NCBI RefSeq assembly: GCF_910578445.1
Contig: NZ_CAJTQC010000010.1
Location: 28,392-92,391, forward strand
DNA length: 64,000 nucleotides
Direction: 5' to 3'
DNA from: an uncultured Duncaniella sp.
GTDB lineage: Bacteria; Bacteroidota; Bacteroidia; Bacteroidales; Muribaculaceae
In this document: positions 43,128-50,749 of the stretch, piece by piece
Layout of the letters: every line of letters starts with the position of its first letter
Numbering within the stretch: position 1 is the first letter of the stretch
Translations under genes and position numbers: made by a program
The notes under the pieces: model-generated
What the model was told of the DNA's origin: nothing
What the model saw: the letters and a program-made list of their open reading frames with translations, nothing else
Databases searched by the model: none

Positions 43128-43652
43128 ATGAAAAGTCTGAAATACACCGACGATACCGACCGAAGCTATGGTGCAACAGGCATGGCCATCGGTCTGATGA
43201 TTTTTGACGGAGAGGATATGCTCACGTCAATTTCCCTCGACTGCGACCCTAACGATATGGTCGCCATGTCGCCCTATTTCTACTTTGCAGGCAATCCCGG
43301 AGTGTCGGCAAAGACCGCATGGAATCAGATGTTGAAAAACTATAACATCGGAATCGGAATGCTTATGTCGAACCTTATGTGCCGTCATATGGTGAAAGAC
43401 CGTCACGAGCTCCCTCAGGAACTCCACGATTTTCTCCATGATTTCGCACGCGAAGAGGGACATGAGGCGTGTTCACTTGACGACGATGAAATCGACCGCC
43501 TCTTTGACAAAAATTTCTCATATCTCAACCGAGTCTTCACCCATCGCGGAGTGCAGTCAGTGGCCCACGATTTTGCGGCGGCCCTCATGAAGCGGCGGTC
43601 GCTTTCGCGCCTTGACACACTCGAATTGCTTGAAGCGTTGCGCATGCTCTGA
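43128..43652 (+). CDS. Conserved-looking protein of unknown function
   Basis: A 174-residue soluble protein with no signal peptide or membrane segment. The N-terminal part (GATGMAIGLMIFDGEDMLTSISLD) is strand-rich. The middle and end are helical, with acidic and His-containing stretches (HELPQELHDFLHDFAREEGHE) and a basic C-terminal helix. I do not recognise the family. It lies 58 bp after the PorZ-like gene and 92 bp before the isomerase gene, and may be read with either. Confidence 0.75.
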   Translation: MKSLKYTDDTDRSYGATGMAIGLMIFDGEDMLTSISLDCDPNDMVAMSPYFYFAGNPGVSAKTAWNQMLKNYNIGIGMLMSNLMCRHMVKDRHELPQELHDFLHDFAREEGHEACSLDDDEIDRLFDKNFSYLNRVFTHRGVQSVAHDFAAALMKRRSLSRLDTLELLEALRML

Positions 43653-43744
43653 AATATCGTAGAATCACACACATATATTCTCATTCTCCCTCTCCTATTA
43701 TCACACGTTTCCAATAGTCTTTTTTTATAAATCTTTATTTACAC

Positions 43745-44716
43745 ATGTTCACTCAAGTGCTGCATTTCGCACCCTACCTCAAATCTGTGATCTGGGGAGG
43801 GGAGCGCATAGCCCCGTTTAAAGGTATTGCCACCGACCAGACATGTATAGGCGAAAGCTGGGAAATCTCGGCTGTGCCCGGACATGTTTCGACTGTCGAC
43901 CGTGGCCCTCTCAAGGGAAAATCTCTCTCAGAACTTATCAATGAACACGGAGCTGAACTTGTCGGTGAAAAAATCTACCGTAAGTTCGGCGAAAACTTCC
44001 CCCTTTTAATCAAACTCATTGATGCGCGCGACGACCTGTCGGTTCAGGTACATCCTGACGATAATCTCGCCCAAAAGCGCCACAGCTGTCCCGGAAAGAC
44101 CGAGATGTGGCATATCATCGACACCGCGCCTGATGCAAAAATCTATGTAGGGCTAAAAGAAGAAATCACCCCCGGAGATTATGAGCGACGCGTGGCCGAC
44201 AACAGCATTATGGATGTTATCGCAGCCTACGATTCCGCTCCCGGCGACACTTTCTTCCTACCTGCGGGACGCATCCATGCCATAGGCGCCGGCAACCTTC
44301 TTGCGGAAATTCAGGAGACAAGCGACATAACTTATCGCATCTACGACTATGACCGGCGTGACAAAGATGGAAATCCCCGCCAGCTACATACAGCCGAAGC
44401 ACGCGATGCGATTGACTATACAGTGCATCCCGACTACCGTTCCAGCACCGAAGGCTCTCTACTGGCCGACTGCGACTACTTCGTCGTAAACAACATCAAG
44501 CCTGACGGCAATATCGTAATCCTCCCCCATACACGCGATTCATTTACCATTGTAATGTGTCTTGACGGAGAGGCTGAGATAACATGTTCGACCGACGAAG
44601 CCAACCCGGAGAGACAGACCCTCAGAATCAAGCAAGGCGAAACACTGCTTTTTCCGGCCACTCTACACTTAATAACAGCAACCGGCAAGTGCAACCTGCT
44701 TTCCGTACAGGCATAA
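43745..44716 (+). CDS. manA: Class I mannose-6-phosphate isomerase (ManA-type)
   Basis: Zinc-dependent cupin isomerase converting fructose-6-phosphate and mannose-6-phosphate, which feeds GDP-mannose and GDP-fucose synthesis. The metal ligands are visible: Gln101 and His103 in SVQVHPDD, Glu120 in GKTEMWHI, and His178 in PAGRIHAIG. ESWEIS near residue 37 is also typical. Length 323 is that of the short bacterial form. Monocistronic, ended by a bidirectional terminator. Confidence 0.92.
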   Translation: MFTQVLHFAPYLKSVIWGGERIAPFKGIATDQTCIGESWEISAVPGHVSTVDRGPLKGKSLSELINEHGAELVGEKIYRKFGENFPLLIKLIDARDDLSVQVHPDDNLAQKRHSCPGKTEMWHIIDTAPDAKIYVGLKEEITPGDYERRVADNSIMDVIAAYDSAPGDTFFLPAGRIHAIGAGNLLAEIQETSDITYRIYDYDRRDKDGNPRQLHTAEARDAIDYTVHPDYRSSTEGSLLADCDYFVVNNIKPDGNIVILPHTRDSFTIVMCLDGEAEITCSTDEANPERQTLRIKQGETLLFPATLHLITATGKCNLLSVQA

Positions 44717-44741
44717 TTACGATAATAACGTAAGGCAATAA

Positions 44742-44798
44742 AAAAAATAACAGATTTTCTTTGAGTCATGAAGACCGCAGGAAAATCTGTTATTTTTT
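44742..44798. terminator. Bidirectional terminator
   Basis: An 18-bp perfect stem (44742-44759 with 44781-44798) bounded by A- and T-runs separates the convergent isomerase and M13 peptidase genes. Confidence 0.92.
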
Positions 44799-44839
44799 AT
44801 TTGTAAGTATGGTTCTCCGTCAATGGAGATACATCGCCA

Positions 44840-46891
44840 TTACCAGATAACAATGCGTTCAGCCTCCGGACGGAACATCGGCTGATCCTCTGTGATGCCG
44901 AAAGCTTCGAAGAAGGGAGCGATATTGCGGAGTGTCACGTTAACTCGGTTTTTGCCGAGCGAATGCACGTCGCCGGTAGTGAGCGAGCGGATTTCTTCAT
45001 CACGGATATTGTTGGCCCAGAGATTTGCATAGTTCATATAGAATACCTGTGCAGGTGTGAAGCCATCGATAAGAGCCTCTTGAGAGTTCACATCAACACC
45101 CTTCTTGGCCTGAGCGTCGAGGAATGCAGTCATCGCTACACGAAGACCACCCTGATCAGCGATATTCTCACCGAGAGTGTACTGACCGTTGGCATGTAGA
45201 CCGGGGAGCACCTCGACCTCGTTGAACTGTGCGATAAGTCCCTTGGTCTTTTCCTCAAATGCCTTGGCATCCTCTTCTGTCCACCAGTTGATCATGTTGC
45301 CGTTAGCATCGAAATTACGGCCCTGATCGTCAAAACCGTGAGTCATCTCATGACCGATAACCACACCGATGCCACCATAGTTTTCAGCGTCTGAAGCGTT
45401 CGGGTCAAAGAAGGGCGCCTGGAGGATTGCAGCGGGGAACACGATTTCGTTGGCAAGGGGATTATAGTAGGCATTGACAGTCTGCGGAGTCATGCCCCAC
45501 TCGGTGCGGTCAACGGGTTTGCCCCAATTCGAATAAGTGTCACGCTGATGCCACATAGCCACATTGTGCATGTTTTCGTAGTAGCTGAGCTTGGGATCGA
45601 TTTCCATTGAAGTATAGTCCTTCCACTTGTCGGGATAACCGATTTTCACGGTGAATGCGGCAAGCTTCTCTTGAGCGCGGGCCTTGGTTGAATCACTCAT
45701 CCAGTCGAGGTTAGCAATATGCTTGCCGAGAGCTGTGCGGAGGTTCTCAACAAGTCCGAGCATATATTCCTTTGAGCTTGCAGGGAAATACTTCTCAACA
45801 TAAAGTTCGCCGACAGCTTCACCAAGAGCGCCCTCGGTTGCGTCAAGCGCGCGTTTCCAGAGCGGACGGAGTTCCTGCACACCGCTCTTCACTTTCGAGA
45901 ATTCGAAATTGGCGTTGGTAAAGTCGTCGCTCAGTCTCGATGAAGCCTGACTGACATATTTCCAGAGATAATAGTCCTTGATTTCGCGGTCGCTGAGAGT
46001 GCTCATGAGCTTGTTGGCCTGCAACATGCTCTTCGGGTCGGTGACAATAACAGAGTCGGGCGAAGCGATATCCATTGTCTCGATGAAGAAGCGGTCCCAG
46101 TTTACAGCAGGATATGACTCTTTAAGCTGGGCGAAAGTGCGGGGATTATACATGCGTGGGATATCACGGCTTTCCTCTCTTGTCATGGCCGAATCAGCGA
46201 TAGCTGTCTCGATTTTCATGACATTGGCCACGATACGGTTAGCATCAGCCTCAGCATATCCGGCATTCTGCATCTGAGTTGCGATGAGTTTCTTGTAGGC
46301 ATTGCGCACAGCTGTGTTGCGTTCGTCATTGAGCAGGTAGTAGTCGCGGTCACCAAGACCCATGCCACCGCCTGAAACGTACATTGCATACACCGTCGAG
46401 TTCATGAGATCCTCCATCGGGCCTGCACCGAAGAACGGACTTGCATAGTTGCCGTGCATCCAGAGGAAAAGATCCTCCATGCCTTCGTGGGGAGTATCCT
46501 CGATTTTCTTAAGATCGGCAAGAATAGGCTTCGCACCCTCAGCGTTGCGGCGCGCAGTGTCCATAGCCTGCGAATATACAGTCCAGACCTTATAAGCCAC
46601 GCTTCCCTCTTCAGGGTTGGAAGCACCGAGATTCTGGATAAGATTGCGCACACGTGTTTCAGATGAATCATTGAGGATATCAAACTGACCGTAGCGGGCA
46701 TGTTCGGCTGTAAGCGGATTTGCATCCATCCAACCTTTGTTGACATAGGTGTAGAAGTCTGCACCGGGGGCGACTGTCGTGTCCATGTAAGCCACATTAA
46801 GACTGGCAAGATGCTCGGTCTTATTCTGCTTACATCCTGTAGTTGCAACTGTCAGCGTCATGGCGATAGCTGCGATAGGAAGAAGTTTCAT
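44840..46891 (-). CDS. M13 (neprilysin/PepO) family zinc endopeptidase lipoprotein
   Basis: A 683-residue metallopeptidase, probably anchored by a lipid at Cys19 or Cys20 (TVATTGC). The zinc site is HEMTH (about 514-518, in VVIGHEMTHGFDDQGRNFD), and the third ligand lies in GENIADQGG (about 573-577). VNAYYNPLANEIVFPAAIL is the substrate-binding NAYY/A-Y-Y motif, and the final residues include a typical MFRPEAERIVIW end. It cuts short peptides outside the cytoplasm. Gut Bacteroidales often encode several. Monocistronic. Confidence 0.94.
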   Translation of the reverse strand: MKLLPIAAIAMTLTVATTGCKQNKTEHLASLNVAYMDTTVAPGADFYTYVNKGWMDANPLTAEHARYGQFDILNDSSETRVRNLIQNLGASNPEEGSVAYKVWTVYSQAMDTARRNAEGAKPILADLKKIEDTPHEGMEDLFLWMHGNYASPFFGAGPMEDLMNSTVYAMYVSGGGMGLGDRDYYLLNDERNTAVRNAYKKLIATQMQNAGYAEADANRIVANVMKIETAIADSAMTREESRDIPRMYNPRTFAQLKESYPAVNWDRFFIETMDIASPDSVIVTDPKSMLQANKLMSTLSDREIKDYYLWKYVSQASSRLSDDFTNANFEFSKVKSGVQELRPLWKRALDATEGALGEAVGELYVEKYFPASSKEYMLGLVENLRTALGKHIANLDWMSDSTKARAQEKLAAFTVKIGYPDKWKDYTSMEIDPKLSYYENMHNVAMWHQRDTYSNWGKPVDRTEWGMTPQTVNAYYNPLANEIVFPAAILQAPFFDPNASDAENYGGIGVVIGHEMTHGFDDQGRNFDANGNMINWWTEEDAKAFEEKTKGLIAQFNEVEVLPGLHANGQYTLGENIADQGGLRVAMTAFLDAQAKKGVDVNSQEALIDGFTPAQVFYMNYANLWANNIRDEEIRSLTTGDVHSLGKNRVNVTLRNIAPFFEAFGITEDQPMFRPEAERIVIW

Positions 46892-46959
46892 GTTTAATAA
46901 TATAGGTTTTGGAATTTTTTTATTTCTGTTGCAATGTCATGTGAAAGCACATCATACCT

Positions 46960-47190
46960 TTATGAATTACCGGCCACTTCATTCCCAAGCGAAGCGAGTA
47001 TGTCGCGAAGCTCTTCTTCGGTTGTGGTGAGCCGCATTCGGCATGCTTTCAGCAGCTCCGTCGCACGGCGTGTATAGGCAGCAAGATGATCAATGTCGCA
47101 ATTGTCACTCTGCATCATTCTTAAAATATTTTCGAGCTCACTTACGCTCTGGGCGTAAGTGAGCTCGCTGATAGGTTTAAAATCCATCAT
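46960..47190 (-). CDS. xseB: Exodeoxyribonuclease VII small subunit
   Basis: Small helical subunit of exonuclease VII, which several copies of XseB form with one XseA. The family pattern is clear: SELTYAQSVSELENILRMMQSDNCDIDHLAAYTRRATELLKACRMRL, split here by two helices. Length 76. Codons 8-20 form a 15-bp perfect hairpin in the mRNA. The xseA gene, often just upstream, is not adjacent; the next gene upstream is adk. Met1 and Met2 are both possible starts. Confidence 0.92.
   Translation of the reverse strand: MMDFKPISELTYAQSVSELENILRMMQSDNCDIDHLAAYTRRATELLKACRMRLTTTEEELRDILASLGNEVAGNS
47133..47167 (-). promoter_or_regulatory. Strong mRNA hairpin inside the xseB coding region
   Basis: CGAGCTCACTTACGC and its perfect complement (47133-47147 with 47153-47167) enclose a 5-nt loop. 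On the mRNA the hairpin starts about 23 nt after the ATG and spans codons 8-20. It encodes the repeated Ser-Glu-Leu of SELTYAQSVSEL. Confidence 0.85.
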
Positions 47191-47234
47191 GGAGAGTAGA
47201 GTTTTTATGAGATTTTTAGTTTTTGGCTGATGAA

Positions 47235-47825
47235 TCAGACTGCTTCAACAACCGTCTGGCCATCGATGGCCTTTACGATATTGTTGAAAATTTCGTCGAC
47301 ATGTCCCTCACCGTGAATAGGAGTGTACTTTCCTTCCTTGGTATAGTAGTCACGCAGAGGCGAAGTGGTTGAATGATATACCTTCAGACGATTGCTGATT
47401 GTCTCAGGATTGTCGTCCGAACGTCCGCTCTGCTCACCGCGCTTGATGAGACGTTCCATCAGTTCTTCGTCGGCCACTTCAAGGCCTATTACCGAGTGGA
47501 CCTCTTCACCTCTCTGCTCAAGCATCTTTTTCAGAGCCTCAGCCTGAGGAATCGTACGGGGAAATCCGTCAAAGATAAAACCGTTTGAAGTCGGACGCAG
47601 ACGGTCAATTTCCTGAGCCAGAATATCGACCATGAGTTCATCCGGAATCAGGTGGCCTTTAGAAATATAGCTGTCGGCAACCTTGCCGAGTTCTGTTCCG
47701 GCTGCAATTTGCGAACGAAGTACATCGCCGGTTGAAATGTGAGTAAGACCGTAGCGGTCGATCAATTTTTGACTTTGGGTGCCTTTTCCGCTTCCGGGAG
47801 CACCAAAAATTACAAGATTAAACAT
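47235..47825 (-). CDS. adk: Adenylate kinase (short-lid form)
   Basis: Interconverts ATP + AMP and two ADP. The P-loop is GAPGSGKGTQ (8-17), the AMP-binding segment is STGDVLRSQIAAGTELG, and DGFPRT lies near 88. The LID is short: RGEQSGRSDDNPETISNRL lacks the long insert of enterobacterial enzymes, giving 196 residues. It lies 44 bp upstream of xseB and 92 bp downstream of hpt; all are on the minus strand. Confidence 0.96.
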   Translation of the reverse strand: MFNLVIFGAPGSGKGTQSQKLIDRYGLTHISTGDVLRSQIAAGTELGKVADSYISKGHLIPDELMVDILAQEIDRLRPTSNGFIFDGFPRTIPQAEALKKMLEQRGEEVHSVIGLEVADEELMERLIKRGEQSGRSDDNPETISNRLKVYHSTTSPLRDYYTKEGKYTPIHGEGHVDEIFNNIVKAIDGQTVVEAV

Positions 47826-47917
47826 TCCGTTATCCTATTTTATTTAAGCTGGATGCCGGCCACTCCTACACAGGGAAGCCACACCCTCTGACTGAATTAT
47901 GTGTCGAAACCGTAACC

Positions 47918-48475
47918 TCAATCTTCATCGAGGATATATATGTCATTAAGATTACGGGCGAGACCGTCGATGTCAAGACCATAACCGATAATGAATTTTT
48001 TCGGGATTTCAAAGCCTACATAGTCAGGCTGCAACTCGGGATGTTGAAGCGCCTCAGGTTTAAACAAGAGGGTCGCGATACGGATAGAAGCCGGATTATG
48101 AGCCTTCAGGTCGGCAAGCAGCTTCACCATAGTGTTGCCGGTATCGATTATGTCTTCCACGAGGATTATATGTCGGCCTGCAAGATTTTCGCTCAGACCC
48201 ATTACCTGCTTGACCACACCGGTCGACCCCATCCCGTCGTAGCTTTTAAGCCTTACGAAAGTCAGCTCGGCATCAATGTCCTCACATGCCCGGAATAAAT
48301 CCACGGCAAATGGCGCTGCGCCGTTAAGGACACAGATAAACAGCGGATTACACTCGGCATACTCGTCACATATCGACTTGGCAAGCATACCTATGCGTTC
48401 TTGTATCTGGGAATTTGAAATGTAGGGACGAAAATTCATCCCCTGATAGCATTTACGTTTCATGGTTCCGAACAA
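47918..48475 (-). CDS. hpt: Hypoxanthine phosphoribosyltransferase
   Basis: Purine salvage enzyme making IMP or GMP from hypoxanthine or guanine and PRPP. The PRPP-binding motif is LVEDIIDTGNTM (about 110-121). LFICVLNGAAPFAVDLFRA and FVRLKSYDGMGSTG are the other family loops, and KFIIGYGLDIDG lies near the end. The first ATG gives 185 residues, but a -7 box lies only 12-19 bp before it, so Met5 (MKRKCYQGM, start 48463) or Met13 is more likely the real start. Confidence 0.93.
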   Translation of the reverse strand: MFGTMKRKCYQGMNFRPYISNSQIQERIGMLAKSICDEYAECNPLFICVLNGAAPFAVDLFRACEDIDAELTFVRLKSYDGMGSTGVVKQVMGLSENLAGRHIILVEDIIDTGNTMVKLLADLKAHNPASIRIATLLFKPEALQHPELQPDYVGFEIPKKFIIGYGLDIDGLARNLNDIYILDED

Positions 48476-48486
48476 AAAATTTTGCG

Positions 48487-48494
48487 CAAAGTTA
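48487..48494 (-). promoter_or_regulatory. -7 box of hpt (TAACTTTG)
   Basis: The minus strand reads TAACTTTG, predicting a transcript start near 48480. This is almost at the first hpt ATG and argues for a start a few codons further in. No clear -33 box is seen. Confidence 0.45.
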
Positions 48495-48591
48495 CTAAAT
48501 TTTTACCATATATCTAATTCCATTATTGTAGAAAACATTAAATCAACCATAAAAAAAATATTCATTGAGGATTTGATAAGTGTACTTTCAA

Positions 48592-49563
48592 TCAGAACGT
48601 ACATGTGAGGGTAAATCCGGGTGCGCCGCCGACAATGGATGGAGTGAATGTCGATGTGACAAGCGGACGTTCGCGGATGACCGAGGGATTATCCGTGCCG
48701 AGATGTGCCTTGCGCTCATAACTGCCTCTGAACAGGTTGACAACCTCGTTGACCGGATCGACCAGAAAAACAACGATATTGCCCATAACCCGCGAGCCCC
48801 ATAGAGTGTAATCATGCTCTACGATGTGGCGCTTGCACTTATAGAAAAGTTCTCCGAGAATACTCCCGACCACGGGTGTGATGAATATATCCTGATACGA
48901 CGGACGTTCCATACATGCCTCTACACCAAACTCCCACCCTACGGTCGAAATAAGGGCCGAATAGAGCATCGAACCCCAGAAACTGAATCCACACGAGCGC
49001 GCAGCCATGAAATAAGCTGCCCCGGCATAGGGATGAAGAACATAGTTGAAGATGGCGTTATCATGGTCTATTTCAGGATTTTTCACAAATATATTCTTGT
49101 ACCATCGTGAATAGAATGTGGTGTTCTGATATGCGGCGCGATTCCATGCGGTAGCATCCTCAGGAAGACATTGCAAAACAAACAACGTGCCGAGAAAAGC
49201 GCCTGACAGCACAGCTGTGTTGATCCACATCCTATGCCAGTCGGGATGTAGACCGCCGTGTCGTGAATATGGTTCCATATAAATGCTCCAGTGCCGCTGT
49301 GGAATATCGGCAGACGGAAGCGGTATGCCGGCATCATCCGCAATGGCCTCTACAGGGGTTACCGACGGAAATGCTACAGGTCTTTTGAAGAGTCCTTCCT
49401 GACCGTCAGAATCGCGTCGGATACCATCAATATCAATGGATAGATGCCTGACTTCAATCGTGTCAGCCACCACTTGTGCGGCTATCGGCTCTGCGACAGC
49501 AAGTGCCATACAACCGGTGAAAAATGCTGCAAGGCATCGTGTGTGTGTTTCTCTCGTTCCCAT
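48592..49563 (-). CDS. DUF3943-type exported protein
   Basis: A 323-residue protein with a signal-like N-terminus (about 1-30, MALAVAEPIAAQ). The central region matches the DUF3943 pattern: FNYVLHPYAGAAYFMAARSCGFSFWGSMLYSALISTVGWEFGVEACMERPSYQDIFITPVVGSILGELFY, here read in pieces. Several hydrophobic stretches (about 112-130, 205-222) suggest membrane association. Function unknown; in Bacteroidota the family is conserved and often solitary. The start codon lies at one end of a perfect AT-only inverted repeat. Confidence 0.8.
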   Translation of the reverse strand: MGTRETHTRCLAAFFTGCMALAVAEPIAAQVVADTIEVRHLSIDIDGIRRDSDGQEGLFKRPVAFPSVTPVEAIADDAGIPLPSADIPQRHWSIYMEPYSRHGGLHPDWHRMWINTAVLSGAFLGTLFVLQCLPEDATAWNRAAYQNTTFYSRWYKNIFVKNPEIDHDNAIFNYVLHPYAGAAYFMAARSCGFSFWGSMLYSALISTVGWEFGVEACMERPSYQDIFITPVVGSILGELFYKCKRHIVEHDYTLWGSRVMGNIVVFLVDPVNEVVNLFRGSYERKAHLGTDNPSVIRERPLVTSTFTPSIVGGAPGFTLTCTF

Positions 49564-49584
49564 AATATAAATAGTTTATATTAT
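49562..49584 (-). promoter_or_regulatory. AT-only hairpin over the start codon of the DUF3943 gene
   Basis: ATAATATAAA (49562-49571), TAG, TTTATATTAT (49575-49584): a perfect 10-bp dyad with a 3-nt spacer. On the transcript its 3' arm ends in the A and T of the ATG at 49563, so the stem would cover the ribosome-binding region. Confidence 0.75.
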
Positions 49585-49848
49585 ACGATTTACGATTAAT
49601 CCCGCGTGGAGAAAGGTGTTAAAGCCTTCCGGTCAGATGGTGTTGAAGCGTGCGTGACGCGGGTGGTTTCGTGAGTTGATTATTACCGTATCTTTCTATT
49701 GTTAATAACATCCGACCGCCACTCAAATCCTCGATTTATAAGCTAAAAAAGTTTAAAGAGCATTCCATTCAACAAATACGGCATCCAATGTGTTAATAGG
49801 GCATATACCGGTTTCAACCATAAACGAATTACTAAAACAACTATAATT

Positions 49849-49992
49849 ATGAGCGAGAGAAAAACAAAATCCGGCACTACACTGTGGCTTGCCATAGGGG
49901 TGGTTGTTCTGATAATATTATTGATACTGTGGCTCACAATCGCCGACCTTCTCGGCGATACAGACGTAGCCGCATTTATCGCCCCACTCTGA
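49849..49992 (+). CDS. 47-residue single-pass membrane micro-protein
   Basis: A short open frame, ATG 49849-49851 to TGA 49990-49992. It encodes a basic start (MSERKTKSGTT), one strong transmembrane segment (about 12-31, rich in Ile/Leu/Val with Trp13 and Trp28) and an acidic/hydrophobic tail (ADLLGDTDVAAFIAPL). The order basic-hydrophobic-acidic predicts N-in topology. A hairpin with a T-run follows at 50035-50088. No promoter consensus is clear upstream. Family not recognised; the well-formed helix and flanking terminator support a real gene. A longer antisense frame over the same bases is less plausible. Confidence 0.55.
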   Translation: MSERKTKSGTTLWLAIGVVVLIILLILWLTIADLLGDTDVAAFIAPL

Positions 49993-50034
49993 AAAATTCA
50001 ACACGAATTTCTTCTTACAGCCATATATAAAGTT

Positions 50035-50088
50035 AAAGAGCCACACAAGCTTTTTCACCTCACGATGATAGGGCATGCGGCTCTTTTT
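50035..50088. terminator. Hairpin with T-run between the micro-protein gene and rplS
   Basis: AAAGAGCC (50035-50042) pairs with GGCTCTTT (50079-50086) across a 36-nt loop, followed by further T residues. It can serve the micro-protein gene and, in reverse, rplS. Confidence 0.6.
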
Positions 50089-50090
50089 AT

Positions 50091-50122
50091 GTCCGGGCGA
50101 TGGAGTTGGGGGACGCCCGGAC
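50091..50122 (-). terminator. GC-rich hairpin after rplS
   Basis: GTCCGGGCG (50091-50099) and CGCCCGGAC (50114-50122) form a perfect 9-bp stem 20 bp past the rplS stop. The minus strand continues ATAAAAAG, so a T-run is lacking and it may work together with the next hairpin. Confidence 0.5.
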
Positions 50123-50141
50123 GGGCGGGTATTCAATATCT

Positions 50142-50501
50142 TTACGCCTTCTTCACTACGCGGCGCTCTTTGATACGGGCTTTCTTGCCTGTAAGGCCAC
50201 GGAGATAGTAAAGTTTGGCACGACGTACCTTACCATACTTGTTGATGGTAATAGAGTCGATGAAGGGTGACTCGATGGGGAAGATACGTTCAACACCGAT
50301 GTTGTCAGAAATCTTGCGAACTGTGAAACGACGCTTGTCGCCGTCGCCTGAGATGCGGATAACAACACCGCGATACTGCTGGATACGTTCCTTGTTACCT
50401 TCCTTGATGCGATAAGCCACGGTAATGGTATCGCCGGGCTGGAAGTCGGGATGCTGCTTGCCGGTGGCAAATGCTTCCTCTGCAACTTTAATTAAGTCCA
50501 T
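50142..50501 (-). CDS. rplS: Ribosomal protein L19
   Basis: Component of the large ribosomal subunit near the 30S interface. The family blocks are FQPGDTITVAYRIKEGNKERIQQYRGVVI, FTVRKISDNIGVERIFP, SPFIDSI and the C-terminal RRAKLYYLRGLTGKKARIKE (separate segments). Length 119 is normal. Monocistronic here, whereas in many other phyla it follows trmD. It has a consensus promoter and a leader of about 79 nt with mutually exclusive hairpins. Confidence 0.98.
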   Translation of the reverse strand: MDLIKVAEEAFATGKQHPDFQPGDTITVAYRIKEGNKERIQQYRGVVIRISGDGDKRRFTVRKISDNIGVERIFPIESPFIDSITINKYGKVRRAKLYYLRGLTGKKARIKERRVVKKA

Positions 50502-50580
50502 TTTTCTATACGTATATTAAAAATGTTAACACTACTCGCAATATACGCAGGCTGCATGTCCTTGCCAGAGATTGCGAAAT
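50502..50580 (-). promoter_or_regulatory. rplS leader with alternative hairpins
   Basis: In the leader, CGCAAT/ATTGCG (50537-50542 with 50571-50576), enclosing GGC/GCC (50550-50552 with 50564-50566), competes with CGTATAT/ATATACG (50511-50517 with 50541-50547). The two share bases 50541-50542 and cannot both form. The second hairpin would lie just before the L19 start codon. Confidence 0.4.
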
Positions 50581-50586
50581 CGGGTG

Positions 50587-50618
50587 CAAAGGTAAGCGAA
50601 AATCAGGTGAATTCCAAA
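50587..50618 (-). promoter_or_regulatory. rplS promoter
   Basis: The minus strand reads TTTG (50618-50615), 20 bp, TACCTTTG (50594-50587): a full match to the Bacteroidota primary promoter, with a start near 50580. Confidence 0.8.
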
Positions 50619-50675
50619 AGTTTGACCAAAAAATCATGCTTTTGACTTCCTTTTGCCCAACAATCTGCTTCTTTT

Positions 50676-50706
50676 TTTGCGGGATTGGGAAAATCGTGTA
50701 ATTTTG
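50676..50706 (+). promoter_or_regulatory. Promoter of the SGNH esterase gene
   Basis: TTTG (50676-50679), 19 bp, TAATTTTG (50699-50706): a full consensus match, divergent from the rplS promoter; start near 50713, leader about 37 nt. Confidence 0.75.
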
Positions 50707-50749
50707 TGACTGATATATCACTCAAACCTCTCATTTCACGAATTTTCCA

